Origin: Actinomycetes bacterium | Lineage (GTDB): Bacteria; Actinomycetota; Actinomycetes; Actinomycetales; Cellulomonadaceae | Direction: 5' to 3' | Length of the DNA stretch: 5,520 nucleotides | Assembly (NCBI GenBank): GCA_023388235.1 | Contig: JAEWGQ010000333.1 | Location: 1 to 5,520, forward strand | Shown: positions 1 through 5,516 of the stretch, piece after piece | Layout of the letters: each line of letters starts with the position of its first letter | How positions within the stretch are numbered: position 1 is the stretch's first letter | Translations under genes and position numbers: made by a program | Notes under the pieces: model-generated | Told to the model about the DNA's origin: nothing | What the model saw: only the letters and a program-made list of their open reading frames with translations | Database searches by the model: none

Positions 1-1236
<1,236 letters not shown>

Positions 1237-1242
1237 GTCCTG

Positions 1243-1248
1243 CTCCTC
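1243..1248 (-). promoter_or_regulatory. Shine-Dalgarno of the luciferase-like monooxygenase
   Basis: GAGGAG on the minus strand, 6 bases before the ATG at 1236. It fixes the start of the monooxygenase. Confidence 0.85.
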
Positions 1249-1253
1249 AAAGT

Positions 1254-1275
1254 CGATGCGTTTGCATGTACATCG
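1254..1275. promoter_or_regulatory. AT-richer inverted repeat upstream of the monooxygenase, candidate operator
   Basis: The arms CGATG (1254-1258) and CATCG (1271-1275) are inverted. Nested inside them are ATGC (1256-1259) and GCAT (1264-1267), and the perfect 8-mer ATGTACAT (1266-1273). This is the most AT-rich patch of the 64-base gap between the permease and the monooxygenase, and it ends 17 bases before the monooxygenase start. Position and symmetry fit a repressor site or promoter core. No specific regulator can be named. Confidence 0.35.
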
Positions 1276-1300
1276 GCCTCCAACGGCAGGGGCGCCGGGG

Positions 1301-2647
1301 TTATTCCGCCGTCTGGGACCTCGGTCCCTGGCGACCCGCGCGGGACGACCGCCGGGTGACGAGGTGCAGCACCAGCCCGACCGCGAGCAGCACGCCGGCC
1401 AGCGCCCAGTGCCGCGCCTCCTGCCGGCTCAGCAGCACCAGGCACGTCAGCACCGCGAGCACCGGCAGCGGCGTCCACGCGCGGAAGTGCGGGTGCTCCA
1501 CCCGGTCCCGGCGCAGCACCAGCACCGCCACGTTCGTGCTGAGGAACACGAACAGCAGCAGCAGCACGACGGTGGACGCGAGGTCGACGAGCTCGCCCGT
1601 CGCCGCCAGCACCATCGCCACCGCCGTCGTCACGACGATCGCCACCCACGGCGTCCGGCGCCCCGGCAGCACGCGCCCCAGCACGGGCGGCAGCAGCCCC
1701 TCCTGCGCCATGCCGTACGTGAGGCGGCTCGCCATGATCATCGTGAGCAGCGCGCCGTTCGCCACCGCGACCAGCGCGACGACCGAGAAGAGCTCCAGCG
1801 GGACCCCGCCCGCCACGCGCACCACCTCGAGCAGCGGGCCGCTCGAGGCCGCGAGGTCCTCGGGCGCCACCACGGCCGGGGCGACCAGGCCGACCAGCAC
1901 GTAGACGAGCCCCGCCGCGAGCAGGGCGCCGAACAGCGCCCGCGGGTACACCCGGCGCACGTCGCGGACCTCCTCGGCGAGGTTCGCGGAGGTCTCGAAC
2001 CCGACGAACGAGTAGAACGCGATGAGGGCCCCGCCCAGCACGGCGGCGCCCCAGGACGTCCCCGCCGGCAGCTCCAGCACCCGCCCCGGGTCGCCCTCGC
2101 CGCGGCCGAGCACCACGGCGCCCAGCACGACGACCAGCACCAGGCCGCTCAGCTCCACGACCGTCATCACGACGTTCGCCCGCAGCGACTCCCGGATGCC
2201 GCGCGCGTTCAGGGCCGCGACCAGCGCCAGGAACACCAGGGCGGTCGGGACGGGCGGGACGTCGAGGAACACCCCCAGGTAGTCCCCGGCGAACGCCAGC
2301 GACAGCCCGGCGGCCGACGTGACGCCCGCCGCGAGCATGCAGAAGCCCACGAGGAACGACACGAGCGGGCTGCCGAAGGCGCGCTGGGCGAACACCGCCG
2401 ACCCGCCGGCCTGCGGGTACTTGGTCACCAGCTCCGCGTAGGACGCCGCGGTCAGCAGCGCCATGCCGAGCGCCACCACCAGCGGCAGCCAGATCGCGCC
2501 GCCGGCCTCGGCGCCGAGCTCGCCGACGAGGGCGTACACGCCCGCCCCGAGCACGTCGCCGAGCACGAACAGGAACAGCAGGGGTCCGGTGACGGCGCGG
2601 CGGAGCCCGGGGCCCTGCTGCTGCGTCTCGGTGTCGGTGGTCGCCAC
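1301..2647 (-). CDS. APC-superfamily amino acid permease (cationic-amino-acid-transporter-like)
   Basis: Inner-membrane secondary transporter of 448 residues with about 12 hydrophobic helices, at roughly 22-43, 51-71, 93-118, 134-147, 159-180, 199-217, 237-259, 283-307, 333-350, 354-378, 393-407 and 413-430. TM1 carries the glycine break GDVLGAGVYALVG (30-42), typical of the LeuT-fold substrate site. Residues 66-83 (TAASYAELVTKYPQAGGS) and 210-227 (AFYSFVGFETSANLAEEV, TM6 and the following loop) match the APC / CAT-like signature. The start is GTG at 2647: the N-terminus from there (VATTDTETQQQ) is a normal short polar tail. An in-frame ATG at 2776 would add 43 Arg/Ala-rich residues with no family resemblance. 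There is no Shine-Dalgarno before 2647, but a -10-like GATACT ends 6 bases upstream, so the mRNA may be leaderless. It is divergent from the ArsR-type gene, a likely regulator, and upstream of the monooxygenase on the same strand. Amino acid transport is probable; the substrate is not determinable. Confidence 0.93.
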   Translation of the reverse strand: MATTDTETQQQGPGLRRAVTGPLLFLFVLGDVLGAGVYALVGELGAEAGGAIWLPLVVALGMALLTAASYAELVTKYPQAGGSAVFAQRAFGSPLVSFLVGFCMLAAGVTSAAGLSLAFAGDYLGVFLDVPPVPTALVFLALVAALNARGIRESLRANVVMTVVELSGLVLVVVLGAVVLGRGEGDPGRVLELPAGTSWGAAVLGGALIAFYSFVGFETSANLAEEVRDVRRVYPRALFGALLAAGLVYVLVGLVAPAVVAPEDLAASSGPLLEVVRVAGGVPLELFSVVALVAVANGALLTMIMASRLTYGMAQEGLLPPVLGRVLPGRRTPWVAIVVTTAVAMVLAATGELVDLASTVVLLLLFVFLSTNVAVLVLRRDRVEHPHFRAWTPLPVLAVLTCLVLLSRQEARHWALAGVLLAVGLVLHLVTRRSSRAGRQGPRSQTAE

Positions 2648-2653
2648 CGGCCG

Positions 2654-2659
2654 AGTATC
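2654..2659 (-). promoter_or_regulatory. Candidate -10 box for a leaderless permease transcript
   Basis: GATACT on the minus strand (4 of 6 matches to TATAAT, including the conserved A2 and T6) ends 6 bases before the GTG at 2647. This is where a -10 box sits when transcription starts at the start codon. No good -35 is visible. The lack of any GGAGG-like sequence before the start supports the leaderless reading. Confidence 0.4.
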
Positions 2660-2715
2660 GGCGGACGCCGCCCGTCGCGCGCGGCGAGCGGCCGGCGACC
2701 GGGCCGGCGCGCGGA

Positions 2716-2733
2716 CCCGGTCCGCGGACCGGG
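2716..2733. repeat. Perfect 18-bp palindrome in the permease/regulator divergent region
   Basis: CCCGGTCCGCGGACCGGG is its own reverse complement across all 18 bases. It lies 69 bp upstream of the permease start and 112 bp upstream of the regulator GTG, between the two divergent genes. It could be an operator or an mRNA hairpin. In DNA this GC-rich, short palindromes arise by chance, but 18 perfect bases is long. Confidence 0.5.
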
Positions 2734-2773
2734 CGGGCGCGGCGCGCACCCCGGGCGGGCGCGCCGGCGTGCG

Positions 2774-2787
2774 CAACCGGCCGGTTG
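2774..2787. promoter_or_regulatory. Perfect 14-bp palindrome, candidate ArsR-type operator
   Basis: CAACCGGCCGGTTG is a perfect palindrome. Its right end overlaps the TTGATC (2785-2790) that serves as a possible -35 of the regulator promoter. A winged-helix dimer bound here would block its own transcription and could also act on the divergent permease. Operator function is inference from position and symmetry. Confidence 0.4.
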
Positions 2788-2813
2788 ATCGACCGCGCGG
2801 GACGTGGCACCCT
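2785..2813 (+). promoter_or_regulatory. Candidate promoter of the ArsR-type regulator
   Basis: TTGATC at 2785-2790, a 17-base spacer, then CACCCT at 2808-2813 (A2 and T6 of the -10 conserved). It would start transcription about 25 bases before the GTG at 2845, leaving room for the strong Shine-Dalgarno. The -10 is weak, so this is tentative. Confidence 0.35.
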
Positions 2814-2834
2814 CGGCGGCGACCACCGACCAGC

Positions 2835-2840
2835 AGGAGG
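2835..2840 (+). promoter_or_regulatory. Shine-Dalgarno that sets the regulator start
   Basis: AGGAGG lies 4 bases before GTG 2845. It favours this GTG over the in-frame ATG at 2785, which has no ribosome binding site and lies in the putative -35 region. Confidence 0.85.
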
Positions 2841-2844
2841 ACGC

Positions 2845-3291
2845 GTGCCCGCAGACGACCCGCTGTCGAAGGTGTTCGCGGCGCTCGCCGACCCGCTGCG
2901 GCGCGACCTCGTGGCGCGGCTGGCGTCGGGGGACGCGACGGTGCGCGAGCTCGCCGAGCCCTACCCCGTGACGACGCAGGCCGTGTCGAAGCACCTGCGC
3001 GTGCTCGAGGAGGCCGGGCTGGTGTCGCGCACCCGGGACGCCCAGCGCCGGCCCGTGCACCTGGAGGCCGACGTGTTCGACCTCATGACGCTGTGGATCG
3101 AGCGGCACCGCCGGGCCGCCGAGTTCCGGTACCGCCCGCTGGACGAGGTGCTGCTCGCCGAGCGGACGCCGGTCGAGGACGCGCCGCGGCTGCGCACCGA
3201 GCGCACCCCGCGGGTCCGGACCGAGGACGAGCGGGTGTTCCAGCCCTGGGACCTCGGCGCCCGCGTCCTGCCGCCGGACGGCGGTCGCTGA
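2845..3291 (+). CDS. ArsR-type winged helix-turn-helix transcriptional repressor
   Basis: 148-residue DNA-binding protein. Residues 6-24 (PLSKVFAALADPLRRDLVA) are the ArsR-fold opening helices with the 'ALADPLRR' signature. Residues 32-41 and 42-60 form the helix-turn-helix: the recognition helix TTQAVSKHLRVLEEAGLV is at 43-60, followed by the wing at about 61-74. Residues 75-95 form a dimerisation helix. It contains no cysteine at all, so the ELCVCDL metal site of ArsR/SmtB sensors is absent and metal sensing by that route is ruled out. It resembles the non-metal ArsR members often associated with SRPBCC/AHSA1 proteins or transporters, although no SRPBCC gene is present here. The tail after about 105 is polar and Arg/Glu-rich, with a near repeat RLRTERTPRVRTEDER, and longer than the minimal ArsR domain. 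GTG is chosen for its AGGAGG. It is divergent from the permease, which makes the permease and itself the most likely targets. The 3' end is 4 bases from the stop of the convergent peptidase gene. Confidence 0.93.
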   Translation: MPADDPLSKVFAALADPLRRDLVARLASGDATVRELAEPYPVTTQAVSKHLRVLEEAGLVSRTRDAQRRPVHLEADVFDLMTLWIERHRRAAEFRYRPLDEVLLAERTPVEDAPRLRTERTPRVRTEDERVFQPWDLGARVLPPDGGR

Positions 3292-3295
3292 CCCG

Positions 3296-3910
3296 TCAGC
3301 CCTGGTAGGCCCAGTGCCAGGGCTCGCGCGGGGTGTCCTCGACGAAGCCGTACCGCCCGGCGTTCTGCCGCATCCACGCCTGCGCCGAGGAGTCCAGGCC
3401 CAGGTCGACCGCCATGCCCCAGCCGTGGTCGCTGGTGCCGGGGACGGCCGCGAGGCCGCCCTGCGAGTACAGGCCCTTGCGCGCGGCGACGTCGACCTGC
3501 GCCTCGTACGAGCGGTACGAGTCGGTGATGCCGATCGTGACACCGTCCCGCGCCGCGTCGGTCCGCAGCCGCTCCAGCGCGCCGGCGGCCGGGGCCCACA
3601 GGCGGTGGCCGGTGTCGCCGACCGGCGCCAGGGCGCTCGCGGGGATGCGGCCGTTGCCGTAGGCGGCGAGCGCGGCGGGCACGCCGTCGGCGTTCCGCGC
3701 GCTCCCGGCGGTCGTGGCGGCCTGGGTGCTGCCGACAGCGTCCTCCAGCGCCCGGGCGAACGCGGTGCCGCTGGTCCCGCCGGTGCCGCCGGTGGCCGTC
3801 GCTGCCGACGTGGCGGCCGTCGCCGCCGCCGACGTCGGGGCGAACGACCCGAGGGTCGCCTGGATCGCGGCGATCCGCTGGCCGATCGCGGCGATGCCGT
3901 CGACGCTCAT
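3296..3910 (-). CDS. M15-family (VanY-like) D,D-carboxypeptidase / peptidoglycan hydrolase, possibly flagellum-associated
   Basis: 204-residue zinc metallopeptidase expected to cut peptidoglycan peptide stems. The catalytic domain is about 100-204: SYRSYEAQ (131-138), zinc motif SDHGWGMAVDLG (160-171) giving His162 and Asp169, and EPWHWAYQG (196-204) giving catalytic Glu196 and zinc ligand His199. All M15 catalytic positions are intact. Residues 1-23 (MSVDGIAAIGQRIAAIQATLGSF) are a polar amphipathic helix, then an Ala/Thr/Gly linker (about 24-49) and FARALEDAVG (51-60). There is no signal peptide, lipobox or membrane segment, unusual for a wall enzyme. The N-terminus resembles muralytic proteins encoded in actinobacterial flagellar clusters (from memory), so export by the flagellar secretion apparatus to open the wall for the rod is possible; no flagellar gene is in the window. 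The start ATG 3910 has AAGGA 7 bases upstream. The frame remains open to 4309 but the added stretch has no family character. A sigma-28-like promoter is possible at 3940-3966. Confidence 0.92.
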   Translation of the reverse strand: MSVDGIAAIGQRIAAIQATLGSFAPTSAAATAATSAATATGGTGGTSGTAFARALEDAVGSTQAATTAGSARNADGVPAALAAYGNGRIPASALAPVGDTGHRLWAPAAGALERLRTDAARDGVTIGITDSYRSYEAQVDVAARKGLYSQGGLAAVPGTSDHGWGMAVDLGLDSSAQAWMRQNAGRYGFVEDTPREPWHWAYQG

Positions 3911-3917
3911 CTGCTGG

Positions 3918-3922
3918 TCCTT
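3918..3922 (-). promoter_or_regulatory. Shine-Dalgarno of the M15 peptidase
   Basis: AAGGA on the minus strand, preceded by a G run, 7 bases before ATG 3910. It selects this start over upstream in-frame alternatives. Confidence 0.8.
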
Positions 3923-3939
3923 CCCCCGGTCCCGGGTTC

Positions 3940-3966
3940 CCATCGGCGGGCGGGCGCGGGACCTGA
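3940..3966 (-). promoter_or_regulatory. Possible sigma-28 (FliA/WhiG)-like promoter of the M15 peptidase
   Basis: The minus strand reads GCCGATGG at 3947-3940, six of eight matches to the sigma-28 -10 consensus GCCGATAA. TCAG at 3966-3963, 15 bases upstream, is a poor match to the TAAA -35. The start site would fall about 20-25 bases before the ATG, leaving the Shine-Dalgarno in the leader. The -35 weakness makes this speculative. Confidence 0.22.
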
Positions 3967-4081
3967 GCCGCCGGGGTGGACCGGCGGTGCCCCCGCCCGC
4001 CGGCACCGGCGCCGTGCCGCGTGATCCTGCGGAAGCTGCGACACGCGGGGCGCGGAACGACGCCGTGTCGGACGTCGTGCG

Positions 4082-4087
4082 TACCGT
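4082..4087 (+). promoter_or_regulatory. Candidate -10 box for a leaderless small-protein transcript
   Basis: TACCGT (fits TANNNT) ends 7 bases before ATG 4095. There is no Shine-Dalgarno in the intervening or preceding bases, so transcription probably begins at the ATG itself. No clear -35 is seen. Confidence 0.45.
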
Positions 4088-4094
4088 CGGTGGC

Positions 4095-4259
4095 ATGAGC
4101 ATCGGACGGCACGTGTGCATCTGGTTCGACGACGGCGACGGCGTCGAGCTGCTGTGCGTCTGCGGCGCCCGCGCGGTGACCGTGGTCGACGAGGAGTCGG
4201 GCGAGGCCCTGCTGGTGGCGCTCGCGGACGAGCCCGCCGCGCTGGCCGCGACGGCCTGA
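4095..4259 (+). CDS. Small Cys-containing hypothetical protein (54 aa)
   Basis: The 54-residue product begins MSIGRHVCIWFDDGDG and continues through ELLCVCGARAVTVVDEESGEALLVALADEP. I cannot assign a function. It has no signal peptide or membrane helix and is acidic. His6, Cys8, Cys21 and Cys23 (the latter in a CVCG turn) could form a small zinc knuckle; this is inference. The alternation of hydrophobic and polar residues at 17-42 suggests two or three beta strands. The start is chosen because a TANNNT -10 box lies 7 bases upstream, and because residues before this ATG in the same frame are low-complexity Ala/Arg. It is divergent from the M15 peptidase (184-bp gap) and ends 33 bases before the trpS leader start, with a short hairpin between. 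It may be unrelated to tryptophan biology. Small proteins of similar sequence seem familiar from other actinobacteria, but I cannot confirm this here. Confidence 0.72.
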   Translation: MSIGRHVCIWFDDGDGVELLCVCGARAVTVVDEESGEALLVALADEPAALAATA

Positions 4260-4286
4260 CGCCCGGCTGTGGCCGGGGTGTAGGTT
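4256..4286 (+). promoter_or_regulatory. Candidate promoter of the trpS leader transcript
   Basis: -10 TAGGTT at 4281-4286 (TANNNT), followed by 6 bases to the leader GTG at 4293, which fits a leaderless start. A possible -35, CTGACG at 4256-4261 (close to TTGACA), is 19 bases upstream, longer than the usual 17. The -35 overlaps the last codons of the small ORF. Confidence 0.5.
4262..4277 (+). terminator. Short hairpin between the small ORF and the trpS leader
   Basis: CCCGGC (4262-4267), loop TGTG, GCCGGG (4272-4277): a perfect 6-bp stem starting 3 bases after the small ORF stop. It has no T-tract, so it is a weak terminator candidate. It also falls exactly within the spacer of the presumed trpS leader promoter and could instead be an operator. 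Confidence 0.3.
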
Positions 4287-4292
4287 GCCGGC

Positions 4293-4337
4293 GTGACCGC
4301 GACCCGCACCTGGTGGCTGCCGAACCCGGCAGCCTAG
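4293..4337 (+). CDS. trpS leader peptide with tandem Trp codons (attenuation sensor)
   Basis: GTG-started 14-codon ORF ending in TAG, product MTATRTWWLPNPAA. The two adjacent TGG codons at 4311-4316 are the sensor: a ribosome starved of charged tRNA-Trp stalls there. Tryptophan is among the rarest residues, and the downstream TrpRS has none, so two in a row in 14 codons just upstream of trpS is unlikely by chance. There is no Shine-Dalgarno; the -10-like TAGGTT 6 bases before the GTG implies a leaderless mRNA. The second Trp codon overlaps the 5' arm of the first hairpin, and the stop codon follows immediately after its 3' arm, the classical attenuator geometry. The peptide is a regulatory readout and is not expected to have another function. 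Confidence 0.88.
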   Translation: MTATRTWWLPNPAA

Positions 4338-4375
4338 GTCGCGCACGTCCACCGAGCTGCCCGCGGCGGCTCGGT
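4315..4375 (+). promoter_or_regulatory. Ribosome-mediated attenuator of trpS (competing hairpins)
   Basis: Hairpin 1:2 is GGCTGCCG (4315-4322), loop AACC, CGGCAGCC (4327-4334): 8 perfect base pairs inside the leader ORF. Hairpin 3:4 is ACCGAGCTGC (4351-4360), a 5-base loop, GCGGCTCGGT (4366-4375): 10 pairs including one G-U, terminator-like but followed only by CGGTTCCCC rather than a U-tract. Strand 2 (GGCAGC, 4328-4333) can instead pair with strand 3 (GCTGCC, 4356-4361), which would break 3:4. Prediction: a ribosome stalled at 4311-4316 covers strand 1, frees strand 2, disrupts 3:4 and allows trpS expression. With ample Trp-tRNA the ribosome reaches the TAG and masks strand 2, so 3:4 forms. 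The pairings are seen in the sequence; the switching is inference from the known trp attenuation mechanism. Confidence 0.75.
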
Positions 4376-4400
4376 CGGTTCCCCGGTGCCCGCGTGGGCG

Positions 4401-4418
4401 GCTCCCGTCCGGAGGAGC
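4401..4418 (+). promoter_or_regulatory. trpS Shine-Dalgarno, partly sequestrable
   Basis: GGAGGAG (4411-4417) lies 5 bases before ATG 4423 and fixes the trpS start. GCTCC at 4401-4405 can pair with GGAGC at 4414-4418, and GGTGC at 4385-4389 with GCACC at 4417-4421, so some translational control by masking of the site is possible. These stems are only 5 bp and may be incidental. Confidence 0.6.
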
Positions 4419-4422
4419 ACCC

Positions 4423-5496
4423 ATGACCACCACCCCCACGTCGCTCGAACGCGCGGCCGCGCACGCCCGGGAGCGGGCCACCGACGTCGAGCGCCGCCTC
4501 GCCGCCGACCCCGGCGCGTTCCGCGTCCTCACCGGCGAGCGGCCCACCGGCCCGCTGCACGTCGGCCACTACTTCGGCACCGTCGCGAACCGGGTGCGGC
4601 TGCAGCGCAGCGGGGTCGAGGTGCTGCTGGTCCTCGCCGACTACCAGGTGGTCGCGGACCGGGACGTCGCGGGGGACATCCGCGGCGCCGTGCGCGAGAT
4701 CGTCCTGGACTACCTGGCGGCCGGGCTCGACCCGGAGGCGACCACGGTGTTCGCGCACAGCGCGGTGCCGGCGCTGCACCAGCTCATGCTGCCGTTCCTC
4801 AGCCTGGTCACGGTCGCGGAGCTCGACCGGAACCCGACGGTCAAGGCCGAGCTCGCGGCCTCCGGGGGACGGGCGCTGTCCGGGCTGCTGCTCACCTACC
4901 CGGTGCACCAGGCGGCGGACATCCTGTTCTGCCGCGCGAACCTGGTGCCGGTCGGGCGCGACCAGCTGCCGCACATCGAGCTGACCCGCACGATCGCCCG
5001 CCGGTTCAACCAGCGGTACACGCCCGCGGACCCGCTGTTCCCCGAGCCCGACGCGCTGCTGTCCGACGCCCCGGTCGTGCTCGGGACCGACGGCGCGAAG
5101 ATGAGCAAGAGCGCGGGGAACGCGATCGCCCTGCGCGCCACGGCGGACGAGACCGCGCGGCTGGTCCGGTCGATGCGCACGGACTCCGAGCGGCGCGTCA
5201 CGTACGACCCGGTCGCGCGCCCGGAGGTGGCGAACCTGCTGCTGCTCGCGGGGCTCTGCCTCGGGCGGGACCCGCGGGACGTCGCCGACGAGGTGGGCGA
5301 CCGGGGCGCGGGGGCCCTGAAGGCGCTCGTCACCGACGCGCTCGTGGCGCACCTGGCGCCGCTGCGCGCCCGGCGCGCCGACCTGGCGCGCGACCCGGAG
5401 GTCGTCGACCGGGTGCTGCGCGACGGGGCCGAGCGGGCCGGGGCGCTGGCGGACGACACGCTGCTGCGGGTGCGGGAGGCCATGGGGATGGCGTGA
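4423..5496 (+). CDS. trpS: Tryptophanyl-tRNA synthetase, auxiliary (TrpRS II / indolmycin-resistant) type
   Basis: 357-residue class Ic synthetase that activates tryptophan with ATP and charges tRNA-Trp in the cytoplasm. The Rossmann core carries the HIGH-type signature GPLHVGHYFG (43-52) and AKMSKSAGN (225-233). PVGRDQLPHIELTR (176-189) and YPVHQAADIL (159-168) are diagnostic for TrpRS; Asp166 aligns with the indole-binding Asp of bacterial TrpRS. Several positions differ from housekeeping enzymes: Arg40 replaces the Gln of the usual 'SGIQPSG', Gln75 replaces the His of 'VDQHA', and Gln163 replaces the Met of 'YPxLMAAD'. This pattern and the roughly 32-residue helical N-terminal extension match the auxiliary enzymes of Streptomyces (inducible, indolmycin-resistant), related to Deinococcus TrpRS II. 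The protein contains no tryptophan. The start is set by GGAGGAG. It is preceded by a Trp-Trp leader peptide and attenuator hairpins. A separate housekeeping trpS is expected elsewhere in the genome. TrpRS identity is certain; auxiliary class very likely; actual drug resistance untested. Confidence 0.98.
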   Translation: MTTTPTSLERAAAHARERATDVERRLAADPGAFRVLTGERPTGPLHVGHYFGTVANRVRLQRSGVEVLLVLADYQVVADRDVAGDIRGAVREIVLDYLAAGLDPEATTVFAHSAVPALHQLMLPFLSLVTVAELDRNPTVKAELAASGGRALSGLLLTYPVHQAADILFCRANLVPVGRDQLPHIELTRTIARRFNQRYTPADPLFPEPDALLSDAPVVLGTDGAKMSKSAGNAIALRATADETARLVRSMRTDSERRVTYDPVARPEVANLLLLAGLCLGRDPRDVADEVGDRGAGALKALVTDALVAHLAPLRARRADLARDPEVVDRVLRDGAERAGALADDTLLRVREAMGMA

Positions 5497-5501
5497 CGCG
5501 C

Positions 5502-5516
5502 GCACCGCGCCGGTGC
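5502..5516 (+). terminator. Possible terminator hairpin after trpS
   Basis: GCACCG (5502-5507), loop CGC, CGGTGC (5511-5516): a perfect 6-bp stem starting 5 bases after the trpS stop. The window ends 4 bases later, so any T-tract cannot be judged. Confidence 0.35.

Noticed and set aside
2648..2776. 43-residue N-terminal extension of the permease from ATG 2776
   Set aside because: Arg/Ala/Pro-rich, no ribosome binding site, runs through the palindromes of the divergent promoter region; GTG 2647 gives the normal permease N-terminus.
2785..2844. Regulator start at ATG 2785
   Set aside because: No ribosome binding site there, and it overlaps the palindrome and the putative -35; AGGAGG before GTG 2845 is decisive.
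3911..4309. Extension of the peptidase to an upstream ATG at 4309, which might have supplied a signal peptide
   Set aside because: The added residues are hydrophilic and low complexity, would overlap the divergent small gene and the trpS promoter, and ATG 3910 has its own Shine-Dalgarno.
2961..4547. Minus-strand open frame of 528 codons spanning regulator, peptidase and trpS leader
   Set aside because: Crosses several well-supported genes in both orientations, is out of frame with the peptidase and has no family signal.
3907..5505. Long minus-strand open frame of 532 codons opposite trpS
   Set aside because: Antisense to an unambiguous TrpRS; composition dominated by Arg, Pro and Val with no motif.
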